DNA of 64,000 nt from Gemmata massiliana (GCF_901538265.1 NZ_LR593886.1:7213738-7277737); one strand, 5' to 3'. Shown: positions 45,532 to 54,840, numbered from the stretch's first letter. Translations and numbers: made by a program. Notes: generated from the sequence alone by a model not told the origin.

Positions 45532-46635
45532 TCACGGTGCGTCGTGGGGGGTAGAAAGCTCGGACTCGGTCGCCGTGACTCCATCGATCGTGGGGAGCGT
45601 GGGACACGTCGAAATGTGAACCGTCGTTTCGGCCACGGCCTTCACGAGAGGAGTCGCGAACGGGGCGAGCGCGTCGGCCGCAGCACGCGCGGACGGGAAC
45701 CGCCCCTTCGGTTCGCGCGACATCAGGCGCCCCACGACCTCCGACAATCCCGCGGGCAAATCGGGGCGCAGGTCGTGAATCGGGCGCACGTTCTCGGTCA
45801 CGCGCCGCAAGGCCCGTGCGACCGGCGTACTGCCGGGGAACGGCACTTCCCCGGCGAGTAAGTGGTAGAGGGTACATCCCAGTGAATACTGATCCGACCG
45901 GCGCCCCACGTTGCGGGCGTTCAGCACCTGCTCGGGCGCGGCGTAATCCGCGGTGCCGACCAGCCACCCGGCTTGTGTCAGCACCTCGCCGTCCGTGTCC
46001 GGGTTCATCCGCTCCTTGACCAGCCCCACGTCCAACAGTTTCACGGTCCGCCCGCCTTCGGCGAGGCTCACGTTCCCCGGTTTGATGTCGCGGTGAATCA
46101 ACCCGCGCTCGTGCATATGGTGCAGCCCCAACGCGGCCTGGCGCGCGTACTCGCACGAGTGCCCGATCGGGAGCCGCTCACCGGAGGCAAGCACTTGGGC
46201 GAGGTCCGGCCCGGGTACGTACTCCATCACCAAGTAACAGGCGCGCCCGACGAGGCCCGCGTCGTAGGCGTGAACCACGTTCGGGTGATCGAGGCGACCG
46301 AGTGCGCGCATTTCGCGCAGGAAACGCGCGCGACCGCGTCTGTTGTCGCGACGGTCGGGGCGCAGTACCTTGATTGCCGCCGAACGCCCGAACGAGCGGT
46401 GCTGGGCGAGGAATACCTGCCCCATGCCGCCTTCACCGATCCGATCGACGAGGATGTAGGAGCCAACGAATAACCGCTGCCCGTGCCCGCGGAGCAACCA
46501 GCGCCCCTGGAGCGGCGTCAACCACTTACGGCGGACGAGTTCCGTGGTGAGCTGCTCTTCAGACGAGAACTGCGTGCGCAGACTATCGATATCCGCGAGG
46601 CGTTCGGGGGTGAGCAGGGCCAAATGATCGATCAA
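45532..46635 (-). CDS. Ser/Thr protein kinase (Pkn family)
   Basis: 367 aa if it starts at TTG 46635; no ATG fits, and a CTG lies two codons upstream with GAGG nearby. A short N-domain (LTTELVRRKWLTPLQGRWLLRG) typical of planctomycete kinases precedes the kinase domain: glycine loop GEGGMG, Lys89 (SAAIKVL), VMEYVPGPDL, catalytic HRDIKPGNV with Asp183, then LDVGLVK, where the usual DFG is DVG (Asp202 kept), GTADYAAPEQ and SDQYSLGCTLYHLLAGEVPF. All catalytic residues remain, so it is probably active. No transmembrane or sensor domain follows the kinase; it is cytoplasmic. Confidence 0.88.
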   Translation of the reverse strand: MIDHLALLTPERLADIDSLRTQFSSEEQLTTELVRRKWLTPLQGRWLLRGHGQRLFVGSYILVDRIGEGGMGQVFLAQHRSFGRSAAIKVLRPDRRDNRRGRARFLREMRALGRLDHPNVVHAYDAGLVGRACYLVMEYVPGPDLAQVLASGERLPIGHSCEYARQAALGLHHMHERGLIHRDIKPGNVSLAEGGRTVKLLDVGLVKERMNPDTDGEVLTQAGWLVGTADYAAPEQVLNARNVGRRSDQYSLGCTLYHLLAGEVPFPGSTPVARALRRVTENVRPIHDLRPDLPAGLSEVVGRLMSREPKGRFPSARAAADALAPFATPLVKAVAETTVHISTCPTLPTIDGVTATESELSTPHDAP

Positions 46636-46960
46636 CGCGGACAGGGCGAATCCTCACGCGGGTTGAACGTACAGAACCACACCAAACCAGCTCAGGTTGG
46701 AATCGGCTATGCAAATAAGGAGCCGGGAAGCAACAATCAGGCTGGGCGTTCGGCGGATTCAGCACGGACCGTAACATCCTTGAATTTAACGAGTCCGCGC
46801 ATACTGTCAATGCGAACCTTTCCAAGTACGAATATTCGATCGATTCGAGTGTAGGGAAATTAACTCTTGGGAAGGCGGGGTGGATGCGCAATTCACCGCC
46901 GGGCGAAACCCGTCCCCGATTCACGCCGAACCGCAACAAGACGGACCACAATCAATCGCG
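46636..46960. other. 325-bp gap
   Basis: I see no gene and no clear structure. The region is relatively A+T-rich (46690-46870) and presumably holds the kinase promoter. Confidence 0.5.
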
Positions 46961-48028
46961 CTACTGTACTTTTGATTCGCCGCCCGGCCAAGCAAGATCC
47001 GCGATCACCGGACGGTGTGGCGACCCGATGTTCGGGCCGACCCAACACGCGATCGCGCGCCCGCCCCCGCCAACGAGAATGTGATCGATCCGGACCGCCG
47101 CACCGCGCACGATGAACGTGTATCCCCACCCCCACCCGGCCGACGTAAAAGCGTTCTCGTACCCGTTCCACACCTGGCGGAAAATGTCACTATGTGGAGG
47201 GGTGTTGAAGTCACCCGCGAGGACGACCGGGCCTTCTACCCGCCCGGCCCAATCCGCTAAATTCCGCGATTGAATCCAGCGCAACTCACTATTCGCAAGA
47301 ATGTTATCCATACCAAATGCGTCACCCTTTGCCACCTCACTCAACCCGTCGCGTGGGCTGGCCAAGTGGATACTGAAAAGGACAACAGATTCTGAACGCG
47401 CGCCCAGTATATATCGTGTAACAGACCCCTGAGTCCCGGCGGACCGATTCCCGAGCGGTTCGACCCGGCGAATGGGATACCGGCTCGCCAAAAAGTGTCC
47501 GCTGTCGCGGTGGATGTGCCACTCGGGACCGGTCAACACCTCGGATCGGTTCTTCGAGTTCCATTCCTGGAGGAGCACAACATCGGGCCGAGTTTCTGTA
47601 ACAAGGTTATCCAACGGCGCGGCCGGCACCCGCGAGTAGTGGGCGTTACACGTGAGTACACGGAGGCGCAAACCGGCCGGCACATCACCCCCGCTCGCGC
47701 TGTTCCACGGAACACAGAATCCCGCTACTGGGCCAATAGTTACGACGAACGCGGGGACGAGCGGTCGCAGTGCCCGGCGGTGAAAGACCGCCGCAACAAC
47801 GAGGAGAGCACCGGGAAGAAGCGCCACGAGGTAAAGCGGGGCGAACATCACGACCGTGGCCGGGGGCCACGAGTCCGCGCACCGCAAAACGCCCCACAAG
47901 CTCAGTGCCAAAACGAGGCACCCCCACCCGCCGATCGCAATGAATCGCCGGCGCAACGAGGAGCGCGGTCTCGGCGTGTGATCGAGACTAAAAAGCTGTG
48001 GTGGGTCACCAGAGGGTATGTTCATCAT
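46961..48028 (-). CDS. Membrane-anchored endonuclease/exonuclease/phosphatase-fold protein
   Basis: 355 aa from ATG 48028 (a second ATG follows at once). Three N-terminal helices lie at about 30-50, 55-80 and 85-108. The EEP catalytic domain follows: VLTCNAHYSR (Asn), VVLLQEWNS (metal Glu), ILGARSESVVLFSIHLASP, VLAGDFNTPPHSDI (Asp/Asn), AVRIDHILV (Asp/His) and NIGSPHRPVIADL (catalytic His). Family members cleave phosphodiesters in nucleic acids, phosphoinositides or sphingolipids; the membrane anchor suggests an extracytoplasmic or lipid substrate. It lies downstream of the SIR2 fusion gene on the same strand, 75 bp away. Confidence 0.85.
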   Translation of the reverse strand: MMNIPSGDPPQLFSLDHTPRPRSSLRRRFIAIGGWGCLVLALSLWGVLRCADSWPPATVVMFAPLYLVALLPGALLVVAAVFHRRALRPLVPAFVVTIGPVAGFCVPWNSASGGDVPAGLRLRVLTCNAHYSRVPAAPLDNLVTETRPDVVLLQEWNSKNRSEVLTGPEWHIHRDSGHFLASRYPIRRVEPLGNRSAGTQGSVTRYILGARSESVVLFSIHLASPRDGLSEVAKGDAFGMDNILANSELRWIQSRNLADWAGRVEGPVVLAGDFNTPPHSDIFRQVWNGYENAFTSAGWGWGYTFIVRGAAVRIDHILVGGGGRAIACWVGPNIGSPHRPVIADLAWPGGESKVQ

Positions 48029-48103
48029 TCCGCTCAGCGTGGTACCGGGGCAAGGACACGCAAATTGAGAGCGACGGTGCCCGACCGACCTTACGTGAAC
48101 ATT

Positions 48104-49711
48104 TTACTCGCCTCCGGAACTGCTGGCGAGTGTCCCGTCGAGCGGTTCCAACCCCAATCCACGGAGCAATCGCTCAACCTGCGGCCACGCGACCGTTCCG
48201 CGAATTGCGCTTGCATCGGCTCCGGTCACATCCTTCACGAAGCGCACCAGGGCGTCCCGCAATTGGCGTTCTCCCGGCGTTAGCAGCGAATCGAACCGCT
48301 CCCCAACCAACAGGTGGGCCGCGTCCCGTGTTCGGGACACCAAGTAGTCGAGAAACACCTCAAGGCGCCGAGCCGCTTCGGGAACAGCAAAGTTTGCCAT
48401 TGTCTCGGGCGCATCGGCCATACGCACGCGCCGAATATCTTGGTCCCACAGCATTTCGGCCAATCCGCCCGCACCGAGTGATAACGCCGTTCCGAAGTGC
48501 CCGGGGGCGCGATGCTCACCGCGTAAGCGCCGCACCGCGTCCACGATGCGGTGGAAGTTGTCATCGGTCATCGAGAAACCGACGAACAGAACGTGTCGCG
48601 TAACAAGAAACGCCTGAACCATTCCGCTAAGGGCGGGGAGCTGTTCGTCGTAGCGCGTGTAACTGGAGCGAGTTAGAACTACTCGATCCGGGTCCGAGAG
48701 GCACCCGTGCATCTTCAGGAGCCAGCGCCGGGCATCGGGTCTGATCGCGCCAGGTAACACCGACAACCCGTCGGGATCGGACAGCGCCCAGGCGTCCTCG
48801 AACAGTTGGTCGTAATTGGTGGTGATCGCTTCGCGAACCGGAAGTGCGGCAAGTAGTGCGTGGGCAAGAGCATAGTGCCGGCGCGGGCCGAGTGCCGAAG
48901 CGACCGTTCGGCCGATAGAACCCCCACGTGCTTTGAGGCGCCGTTCGATCACGGTCGCCTGATCGAGTGCGTTGCGCAACTCCGCGAGTGCGGCACGCTC
49001 CTCGCGAGACATTTCTGCCCGAACCGCCAGTTCGTCGAGCAGTCCGCCCCAACTGGGAAGCCCGGCCGCGATGCTCACCCCCGCACCGAGGAAGAGCGCC
49101 AGTTCGCCCCGCAGAGCGTGTGCGGCTAGGCGCTGGGCTTCGGCCCTCAATTGTTCGGTGAGGTCCGTGGGCCAGTCCGCCCGGCGCACGCGCTCGGCTT
49201 GCGCTGCGGCGTGACTGGCGGAATCCCAACACACGAGCGCGACATCGAACTCCCGCTCACCGGGGAACGTCTGCGCGGTAAATGTTTCCAATTCTGGTAG
49301 AAGTGCCTGAACGATCTCCCCGGCCCGTTCCGCTCCACCGCCCTGCCCCGTGCCTACAACCGGTAGAGCGAGTAGCGAACGGGCACGGCCAAAGAGCGGA
49401 GGAAGGTCGTTCGTGGCGATCTCGGTCGCTGCGGCGTTGAGGAACTCGGCCGCGCCAGAAGTGTACCAGGACACCGGTTGCCCGCCGCGCCCGATCCAGC
49501 ACAACCACGGTTGCGGGCGGTTCGGCGCGGGAGCGATGAGCGGTTGCACGCGGCTCTGCCCATCGACAAACCGGCGCCCCTCGCGCGGGCCGGCGTAGTC
49601 CGGCAGGAACCACTCGTACCCGGGGCGAGCGCCACGACTACACGGAACGAGCCACGCATCGCAAGCGAGGCGCCGAACGTCGCCGCGAACGATGAACACG
49701 TGCCCCGGCAT
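48104..49711 (-). CDS. Macro-like + SIR2-like fusion protein (candidate NADase/defence effector)
   Basis: 535 aa from ATG 49711 (MPGHVFIVRGDVRRL), with GGAG seven bases upstream. Residues about 1-180 resemble a divergent macrodomain: VFIVRGDVRRLACDAWLVP (cf. GDITxxxVDAIV) and LALPVVGTGQGGG (phosphate-loop-like). Residues about 195-400 form a SIR2_2 domain: FLGAGVSIAAGLPSWGGL, ITTNYDQLFEDA (Asn299, Asp301), LLKMHGCLSD (His335) and VLFVGFSMTDDNF. A 130-residue helical C-terminal domain is unassigned. SIR2 domains of this type deplete NAD in phage defence (e.g. Thoeris ThsA, DSR); macrodomains bind ADP-ribose. The pairing in one chain suggests NAD/ADP-ribose signalling. It sits 1.7 kb outside the tRNA-Arg element. 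Confidence 0.75.
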   Translation of the reverse strand: MPGHVFIVRGDVRRLACDAWLVPCSRGARPGYEWFLPDYAGPREGRRFVDGQSRVQPLIAPAPNRPQPWLCWIGRGGQPVSWYTSGAAEFLNAAATEIATNDLPPLFGRARSLLALPVVGTGQGGGAERAGEIVQALLPELETFTAQTFPGEREFDVALVCWDSASHAAAQAERVRRADWPTDLTEQLRAEAQRLAAHALRGELALFLGAGVSIAAGLPSWGGLLDELAVRAEMSREERAALAELRNALDQATVIERRLKARGGSIGRTVASALGPRRHYALAHALLAALPVREAITTNYDQLFEDAWALSDPDGLSVLPGAIRPDARRWLLKMHGCLSDPDRVVLTRSSYTRYDEQLPALSGMVQAFLVTRHVLFVGFSMTDDNFHRIVDAVRRLRGEHRAPGHFGTALSLGAGGLAEMLWDQDIRRVRMADAPETMANFAVPEAARRLEVFLDYLVSRTRDAAHLLVGERFDSLLTPGERQLRDALVRFVKDVTGADASAIRGTVAWPQVERLLRGLGLEPLDGTLASSSGGE

Positions 49712-49747
49712 CGTGGTACTCCGCGAGCGCCCCACCCCGGTCTAGGA

Positions 49748-50503
49748 TCAGAGCCGGATGCCACCGGACACGTCGAGCCACGAGCCCGTCACCCAGCGGG
49801 CGTCGTCGGACGCGAGGAACGCGGCGGCGTCCGCGATGTCCTTCGGGTCACCGATCCGACGCAGCGCGGTCGCCTGTTCCTCCTGGCGCTCCTCTTCCTT
49901 AGTTTTGCCGCTTTTTTCACTGTTCATGTCGGTCCGCGTCGAGCCGGGCGCGAGCACGTTCACGCGAATGCCCTTCGGCCCCAGTTCGGCCGCGAGCACG
50001 CGGGTCATCACGTCGATCGCGCCCTTCGTGGCCGTGTACACCACCGCGCCGGGGTACGCCATCCGGCTGATCGCACTGCCGATGTTAATAATGCTCCCGC
50101 CGGCCGTCATCAGTTCGGCCGCGTGCTTGACGCAGAGCAGGTACCCGCGCACGTTCACGTTGAAGTGAGCGTCGATGGACTCCGCGGTCACGTCCGTCAG
50201 GAACGTGCGCTGCATGATCGCGGCGTTGTTCACCAGTACGTCGAGCCGGCCGAACGCCTTCGTCGTGGCGGCGAACAGTCCGGGAATCTCGGCCGGGTTC
50301 CCCACGTCCGCTTTCACGGCCACTGCCGATCCGCCGGCCGCAGTGATCGCCGCAACCACGGCGTTGGCTTCGGCCTCGCTCCGGGCGTAGTTGACGACCA
50401 CTTTCGCCCCGTCCGTGGCGAGCCGGGTGGCGATGGCCGCCCCGATCCCGCGCGCCCCTCCGGTAACGAGCGCGACCTTCCCGGCCAGCGGTTTGTCCGA
50501 CAT
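49748..50503 (-). CDS. Short-chain dehydrogenase/reductase (FabG-like)
   Basis: 251 aa from ATG 50503, with AGGAG upstream. Classical SDR motifs: VTGGARGIGAAIA (cofactor), DVLVNNAAI, GSIINIGSAIS (catalytic Ser), VYTATKGAIDVM (Tyr-x-x-x-Lys) and LAPGSTRTDMN; C-terminal WVTGSWLDVSGGIRL. An Arg or Ser after the glycine loop region (NYARSE) suggests NADP(H). The substrate is unknown; similarity is to 3-oxoacyl-ACP reductase and glucose dehydrogenase types. It ends 36 bp before the SIR2 fusion gene and could be cotranscribed with it. Confidence 0.9.
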   Translation of the reverse strand: MSDKPLAGKVALVTGGARGIGAAIATRLATDGAKVVVNYARSEAEANAVVAAITAAGGSAVAVKADVGNPAEIPGLFAATTKAFGRLDVLVNNAAIMQRTFLTDVTAESIDAHFNVNVRGYLLCVKHAAELMTAGGSIINIGSAISRMAYPGAVVYTATKGAIDVMTRVLAAELGPKGIRVNVLAPGSTRTDMNSEKSGKTKEEERQEEQATALRRIGDPKDIADAAAFLASDDARWVTGSWLDVSGGIRL

Positions 50504-50585
50504 GGATGCTCCTGTAACGTGCGTGTGAAGAGAACCGCGTAGACAAGCCTATGGGAGCGCGGGGAAAAGCAAACGCAGAGGCACT

Positions 50586-51254
50586 TCACCCGACCAGTGC
50601 GGTAATTTGTGCGACTGTCACTTCGGTCAGTGACGCAACAATGATATCCGCCCCGGCGCCGCGCAGTTTCTCGGCCGGGTGGTGCCCGACGAACGTGACC
50701 GCGACGCACTTCATTCCGCCCGCTTTAGCCGCTTCCACCCCGGCCACCGCGTCCTCAAACACGACGCAGTGAGCCGGGTTCACGTTCAGCTTTTCAGCGG
50801 CTGTCAAAAACACCTCTGGGTGCGGCTTCCCGTGGCGCACGTCGTCCCCCGTAACGACCGCCGTGAAGTACCGGCGCGTACCGGTCAACCCGAGCAGCAG
50901 GTCGAGGTTACCAGGCGGCGCGGACGAACCGACCGCTTGCGGCCACCCGGCATCCGCGAACGCCAATAAGAGTGCGGCCACGCCGGGGAGCAGTTGCGTG
51001 CCCTCTTCTCGCACCGACGCTCGATACAAATCTTCTTTCCGCTCGCCGAGTTCGCGACACTGCCGGTCGCCGGCGTCGGGGTAGAACAGTTTCCGGAGGA
51101 TCTCCGGGTTCCGCATCCCGAACGTCGCCGCGAAATCGGCCCGCGTGAACGGCTTGCCGATCTCAGCCGCGAGCCGACTCCACGCGCGGAAGTGCTGCTC
51201 GGCCGTGTCAACGAGCGTACCGTCCACGTCCCAGATGATCGCAGGTGTTGTCAT
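50586..51254 (-). CDS. HAD-superfamily phosphatase (beta-phosphoglucomutase-like)
   Basis: 222 aa from ATG 51254 (MTTPAIIWDVDGTLVDTAEQH). Motif I is WDVDGTLVD, motif II VGSSAPPGN, motif III HGKPHPEVF and motif IV VVFEDAVAGVEAAKAG. The four-helix cap (FATFGMRNPEILRKLF) fits phosphoglycolate phosphatase or beta-phosphoglucomutase-like enzymes. An in-frame extension to 51407 has no family match. It would hydrolyse or isomerise a small phosphosugar in the cytoplasm. It is the last ordinary gene before the left end of the tRNA-Arg element. Confidence 0.88.
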   Translation of the reverse strand: MTTPAIIWDVDGTLVDTAEQHFRAWSRLAAEIGKPFTRADFAATFGMRNPEILRKLFYPDAGDRQCRELGERKEDLYRASVREEGTQLLPGVAALLLAFADAGWPQAVGSSAPPGNLDLLLGLTGTRRYFTAVVTGDDVRHGKPHPEVFLTAAEKLNVNPAHCVVFEDAVAGVEAAKAGGMKCVAVTFVGHHPAEKLRGAGADIIVASLTEVTVAQITALVG

Positions 51255-51420
51255 GCTGGGTGTTGTACGACGCCCGGGACCGACCGTATCGGTTCCAATG
51301 AGTACGGGGGCACGGCCATGAGTTGGTACAGAAATACTTAACCGGCTCGATTTCCGACAAGTAGTGCCGCTCGAACATCTGACGGATGTGAACAGTAGCA
51401 AGAACAATCAAAATTCCCGA

Positions 51421-51468
51421 GTACCTTCGGCGCGAATCGAACGCGCGCCCCCCCCGGTTTAGGAAACC
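51421..51468 (-). repeat. Left attachment-site copy (3' part of tRNA-Arg)
   Basis: 48 bp aligning with 62625-62670 (46 bp), with one substitution near the start, an A-to-C change and two extra C's in the C-run. It covers the tRNA from the anticodon loop to the 3' end and stops exactly at the anticodon arm (GGTTTAGGAAACC). Same orientation as the tRNA, as expected for attL/attR. Confidence 0.82.
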
Positions 51469-51657
51469 GGATCACCGAGTTAGAATTCGCTGACAATTCC
51501 AGCATTTCGACGGCATCGACTCAATCCGGAGCACCGGGAGCAGCAACCGACCCGGACCTCGCTCTCGTCGCCACGACAACTGAGTCACCGAAAGGACCTC
51601 GGTAACGCCCGCCAAGCGGGGCATTCGCGCGGAACGTAGTACACATCGGGAGCAAAA
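51469..51657. other. Short non-coding stretch at the left end of the element
   Basis: No gene. It ends with a good ribosome site (CGGGAGCAAAA) before the ATG at 51658. Confidence 0.4.
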
Positions 51658-52822
51658 ATGGGCTGGGAGTTGCGGCACGGTGGGCGTCGGTACCGGAACC
51701 GCCGGGTAAACGGGAAGCCGGTCAAGGAGTACCTCGGCGCCGACGACCGGTTCGGGCGGCTCAAACTCATCAAGGGCCGGTACGCCACCCACACCGTGTG
51801 CGGGATCCTCATGCACTCCAGCCTCGTCATCACGACCGACGGGCTCCCGCTCGGGCTGGCCGCGGTCAAGTTCTGGACTCGCAAGACGTTCAAGGGGACC
51901 AACGCCCTCCGCGGGAAAGTGAACGCGACCCGCATCCCGATCGAGCAGAAGGAGAGCGTCCGCTGGCTCGAGAACGTGAGCCACGCGACCGAGGAACTGG
52001 GCGATTCATCCCGGTGCGTCCACGTCGGGGACCGAGAGGCGGACATCTACGAACTGTTCTGTGCGGCCCACGACGCCCGGACCCACTTCCTGATCCGCAC
52101 GCGCGTCGATCGGTTCGCCGGACGAGGGAACACGACGGTGTCCGCGCGGATGGCCCGCGAGCCAGTTCGGGGTGAGCACGCGGTGGAAGTCCGGGACGAC
52201 CACGGGCGGGTCTCGACGGCCACCCTCCGGGTCCGGTCCTGTCGAATAACCGTCCACCCGCCGGTGGCCAAGCGGAAGCGGTACCCGTCGCTGTCCCTCA
52301 CGGTCCTCCACGCCGATGAGCCGGGGGCGCCCGCGGGGCGGGACGCGATCCACTGGCAGTTGCTCACCGACCTCCCGGTAGACGACCTGGCGTCCGCCGT
52401 CGAGAAATTGGACTGGTATGCGATGCGGTGGAAGATCGAGACATTTCACAAGGTCCTGAAGTCGGGCGGCCGGGCCGAAGAATCCCGGCTCCGGACGGCC
52501 GAGCGGCTGACCAACCTGTTGGCCGTCCTATGCGTCGTCGGGTGGCGGGTGTTCTGGCTCACCATGCTCAACCGGGCGGCCCCCCGACGAACCGGCCGAG
52601 ACAGCGTTCACCTCGGCCGAGGTCGGGGTTCTGGACCGGCTCACCGGGCGGTCCCCGACCCGGCGGACGGTGGCCCACTACGTCCTGGCGGTGGCGAAGT
52701 TGGGCGGGTACCTGGCACGCGCGAAAGATCCGCCACCGGGCAACGAGGTCATCTGGCGCGGCCTCTCCCGGCTCGCCGACATCAGCCTCGGGGCTGAACT
52801 CATGGACCAAAGTTGTGGGTAA
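51658..52822 (+). pseudogene. Chimeric, frameshifted IS4-like transposase
   Basis: The first ~27 codons (MGWELRHGGRRYRNRRVNGK...EYLG) match the start of a small planctomycete hypothetical family, not a transposase. From about DDRFGRLKLIKGRYATHTVCG onwards the sequence is an IS4-type transposase lacking its first catalytic Asp region: GILMHSSLVITTDGLPLGL, CVHVGDREADIYELF (second Asp) and YAMRWKIETFHKVLKSG (Glu). At a run of six C (52580-52585) the frame shifts by one; removing one C continues it in frame to MDQSCG and a TAA at 52820-52822 (387 codons). It is 5'-truncated, fused and frameshifted, so probably dead. Confidence 0.8.
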
Positions 52823-53194
52823 TCGAAAGCTTCGCCGGACGGATACGTTCTTCAAAACCGCGGGGTTGGCCGATGCCGTGACGGGAACACTCGGAACCCA
52901 GTTCCGGGACGCGGCGCGGATGTACGGGTACCTCGTGAACAGTTACGCGAACGGGTGGGCGCGATTCTGCGAGGTCGAGCAGGTGGACCCGAGCGCGTGC
53001 GAAACGGTGCACCGGGATGAGCAACGCTCGATCAGGCCATGAGTGAAGCGGCCGAGATCGCGTTCACGGAGGACGAAGCACGCGCGTTCACGCAGCGGGG
53101 AAACCTGGGCACACCCGCACACCTGAAGACAGCGGAATCGATCGGCGCCGGGCTCCGGGTGTTCTATCGATTTTGCCTCACTCAGTGGGAGTGA
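52823..53194 (+). pseudogene. Hypothetical gene remnant in two frames
   Basis: Two overlapping frames carry protein-like sequence: RKLRRTDTFFKTAGLADAVTG...NGWARFCEVEQVDPSACETVH (to a TGA at about 53042) and then MSEAAEIAFTEDEARAFTQ...AGLRVFYRFCLTQWE (ATG 53039 to TGA 53194). The second may be a separate 51-aa gene started by ATGA overlap, or the end of one frameshifted gene. No family is recognised. The start is lost, probably to the IS4-like insertion. Confidence 0.45.
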
Positions 53195-53423
53195 ATGGTT
53201 CGAACGCCGTTCGTGAGGCGCTTGTTCCGACCAGAACGCTTCGAGCCCGGACCACCGGGGAACGTCGCCGAACCAATTGACGCCCGAATCTCGGGGGCGC
53301 CAATGGAACGTTCGAGCCGCTGAAGTAATGTGGCCGGCTCTGGCGCTACGGCGCCCGGTGCCACTTCCGACAAACTCTATCCCCGGATCCTCGGGTCCGT
53401 TCCACCGACTCCACCGTCGGACC
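53195..53423. other. 229-bp intergenic stretch
   Basis: No gene or clear structure seen. Confidence 0.4.
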
Positions 53424-54494
53424 CTACCAATAGGCCACGTTGCTCGCACCACCTGAAGCGAACGTAATGTCCCCGAGGATCACCTCGCAGAACAGGCGGG
53501 AAGTGCCGGTGTCCGTCCAGTTCCCGCCCGCGCGGGTGCTCAGGGTGAAGTTCTGGCCCCACGCCAGCCCCTGCATGTCGCTGGCGGACGTCACGATGAA
53601 CCCCACCATCGTCTCGTTACTCGCGTCCGGGGTGCTCACGGCCACGCGGTACGTGTCACCGAAGTTCAGGGCGGGGAGGGGGGAATCATCGAACACGAAA
53701 TCCAGCATCGCGGTACTGGGATTGACGATCGAATCCGTGTCCAGGTCCACGCTCGCCAGGGCGGTGGTATCGCCCGCCCCGCCGCCCTGATAAAGGGTGC
53801 AGGTGAGAGTCTTCGCGGCGACGGTGGTGGCGAAGCAGAACCGGGCCCGCTTGATCGTGTAGGTCCCGCTGGCCCCCGAGAACACGCTGAACTTGGCCCC
53901 CGCTTCCGCGGTGGCGCCGGAGTTGATGTTCTGTGTCAACGCGCCGTTGATCGGGGTACCGTACGTCTTCGTCGCGGTCCGGTACCCGTAGAACGGGGTT
54001 CCGGCCGACCGCGTGTAAACCCCGCTCGCGCCCGTGGCCGCGTTGGGGTATTTCGTCGGGCCCCCGGTACCGCTGGTACAGGTGCCCACGACCAACATGT
54101 TGTTGCTCCCGTCGATCGTGCCCGACGAGTACTCGAGCACGATACACAGCTTCTCCCCGAGGCCCAGGGCGTAGGAGGAGGTGAGGGTGAGCCAGGTGAC
54201 CTGGTTGAGTGTGGTGGTGCCCCCGGCGAACGTATTGGAGGCGTTCCCGGACGCCTTAATCGTACCGTCCGGGTTGCCCGAAGCGTCCACACCCTGCAGG
54301 GAGATGCGGTACGTGGGAACGACGCCCGGGCCGCTCGTCCGCCGGATCGCGAGCGCGACGATCGGGTCCGTGGTCTCCGATTGGAAGAACCACGCCGCGG
54401 ACGCGGTGGCCGCGTTCATGCTCGCACTGGAAGCGGTCCCGATCCCGGCCGGGCAGAGCATCCCCATGCCCACGTTCATACCGTTCGCGTCCAC
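53424..54494 (-). CDS. Hypothetical beta-rich structural or surface protein
   Basis: 356 aa from GTG 54494 (MDANGMNVGMGMLCPAGIG), with a G-rich upstream site; the open frame continues upstream without a better start. Composition is Thr/Ser/Gly/Ala-rich with repeated beta-like segments (TYRISLQGVDASGNPDGTIKASG, KTLTCTLYQGGG, GDTYRVAVSTPDASNE, FCEVILGDITFASGG). It looks like a carbohydrate-binding-like or virion/appendage-type jelly-roll protein. No signal peptide. I recognise no family. It is cargo of the tRNA-Arg element and could be a tail-like or extracellular protein; this is speculative. Confidence 0.55.
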   Translation of the reverse strand: MDANGMNVGMGMLCPAGIGTASSASMNAATASAAWFFQSETTDPIVALAIRRTSGPGVVPTYRISLQGVDASGNPDGTIKASGNASNTFAGGTTTLNQVTWLTLTSSYALGLGEKLCIVLEYSSGTIDGSNNMLVVGTCTSGTGGPTKYPNAATGASGVYTRSAGTPFYGYRTATKTYGTPINGALTQNINSGATAEAGAKFSVFSGASGTYTIKRARFCFATTVAAKTLTCTLYQGGGAGDTTALASVDLDTDSIVNPSTAMLDFVFDDSPLPALNFGDTYRVAVSTPDASNETMVGFIVTSASDMQGLAWGQNFTLSTRAGGNWTDTGTSRLFCEVILGDITFASGGASNVAYW

Positions 54495-54840
54495 CCCGCA
54501 CCCCCTTAAAACGATCTTCGGGACATTGAAGAGTCGGTTCCGTGTCGAGCGCGGCCGCGTTCTGAATTCCGGCCGTCGGGACAGCCCGGCAGAGGATCTT
54601 TGACCAAAAGGCGCCCCAACAGATAGGGCGACTAACTGCTGGGGTAAACCTTCGAGAATCGGCGAGGGCCGCGGTGCAGATGCACCGCGATCGCCACGTC
54701 AATTCTGCCGTTCGTCGTTTTGCACGGGGCCGCGTTTAACGCCCTTTATCGCGCGACCGCGCGGGCAGGAGGCGCCTCCGATCGGGCACGGGGCCCTCAA
54801 TAGCCACGGGGTCCGACCCGCGGCCCGAGCCCTCTCCGGG
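54495..54840. other. 346-bp gap inside the element
   Basis: No supported gene. It separates the beta-rich protein gene from the glycosyltransferase-like gene, both on the minus strand. Confidence 0.45.

Noticed and set aside
51421-51468. A second functional tRNA-Arg
   Set aside because: Only the 3' part is present; the acceptor 5' strand and D-arm are missing, so it is an attachment-site remnant.
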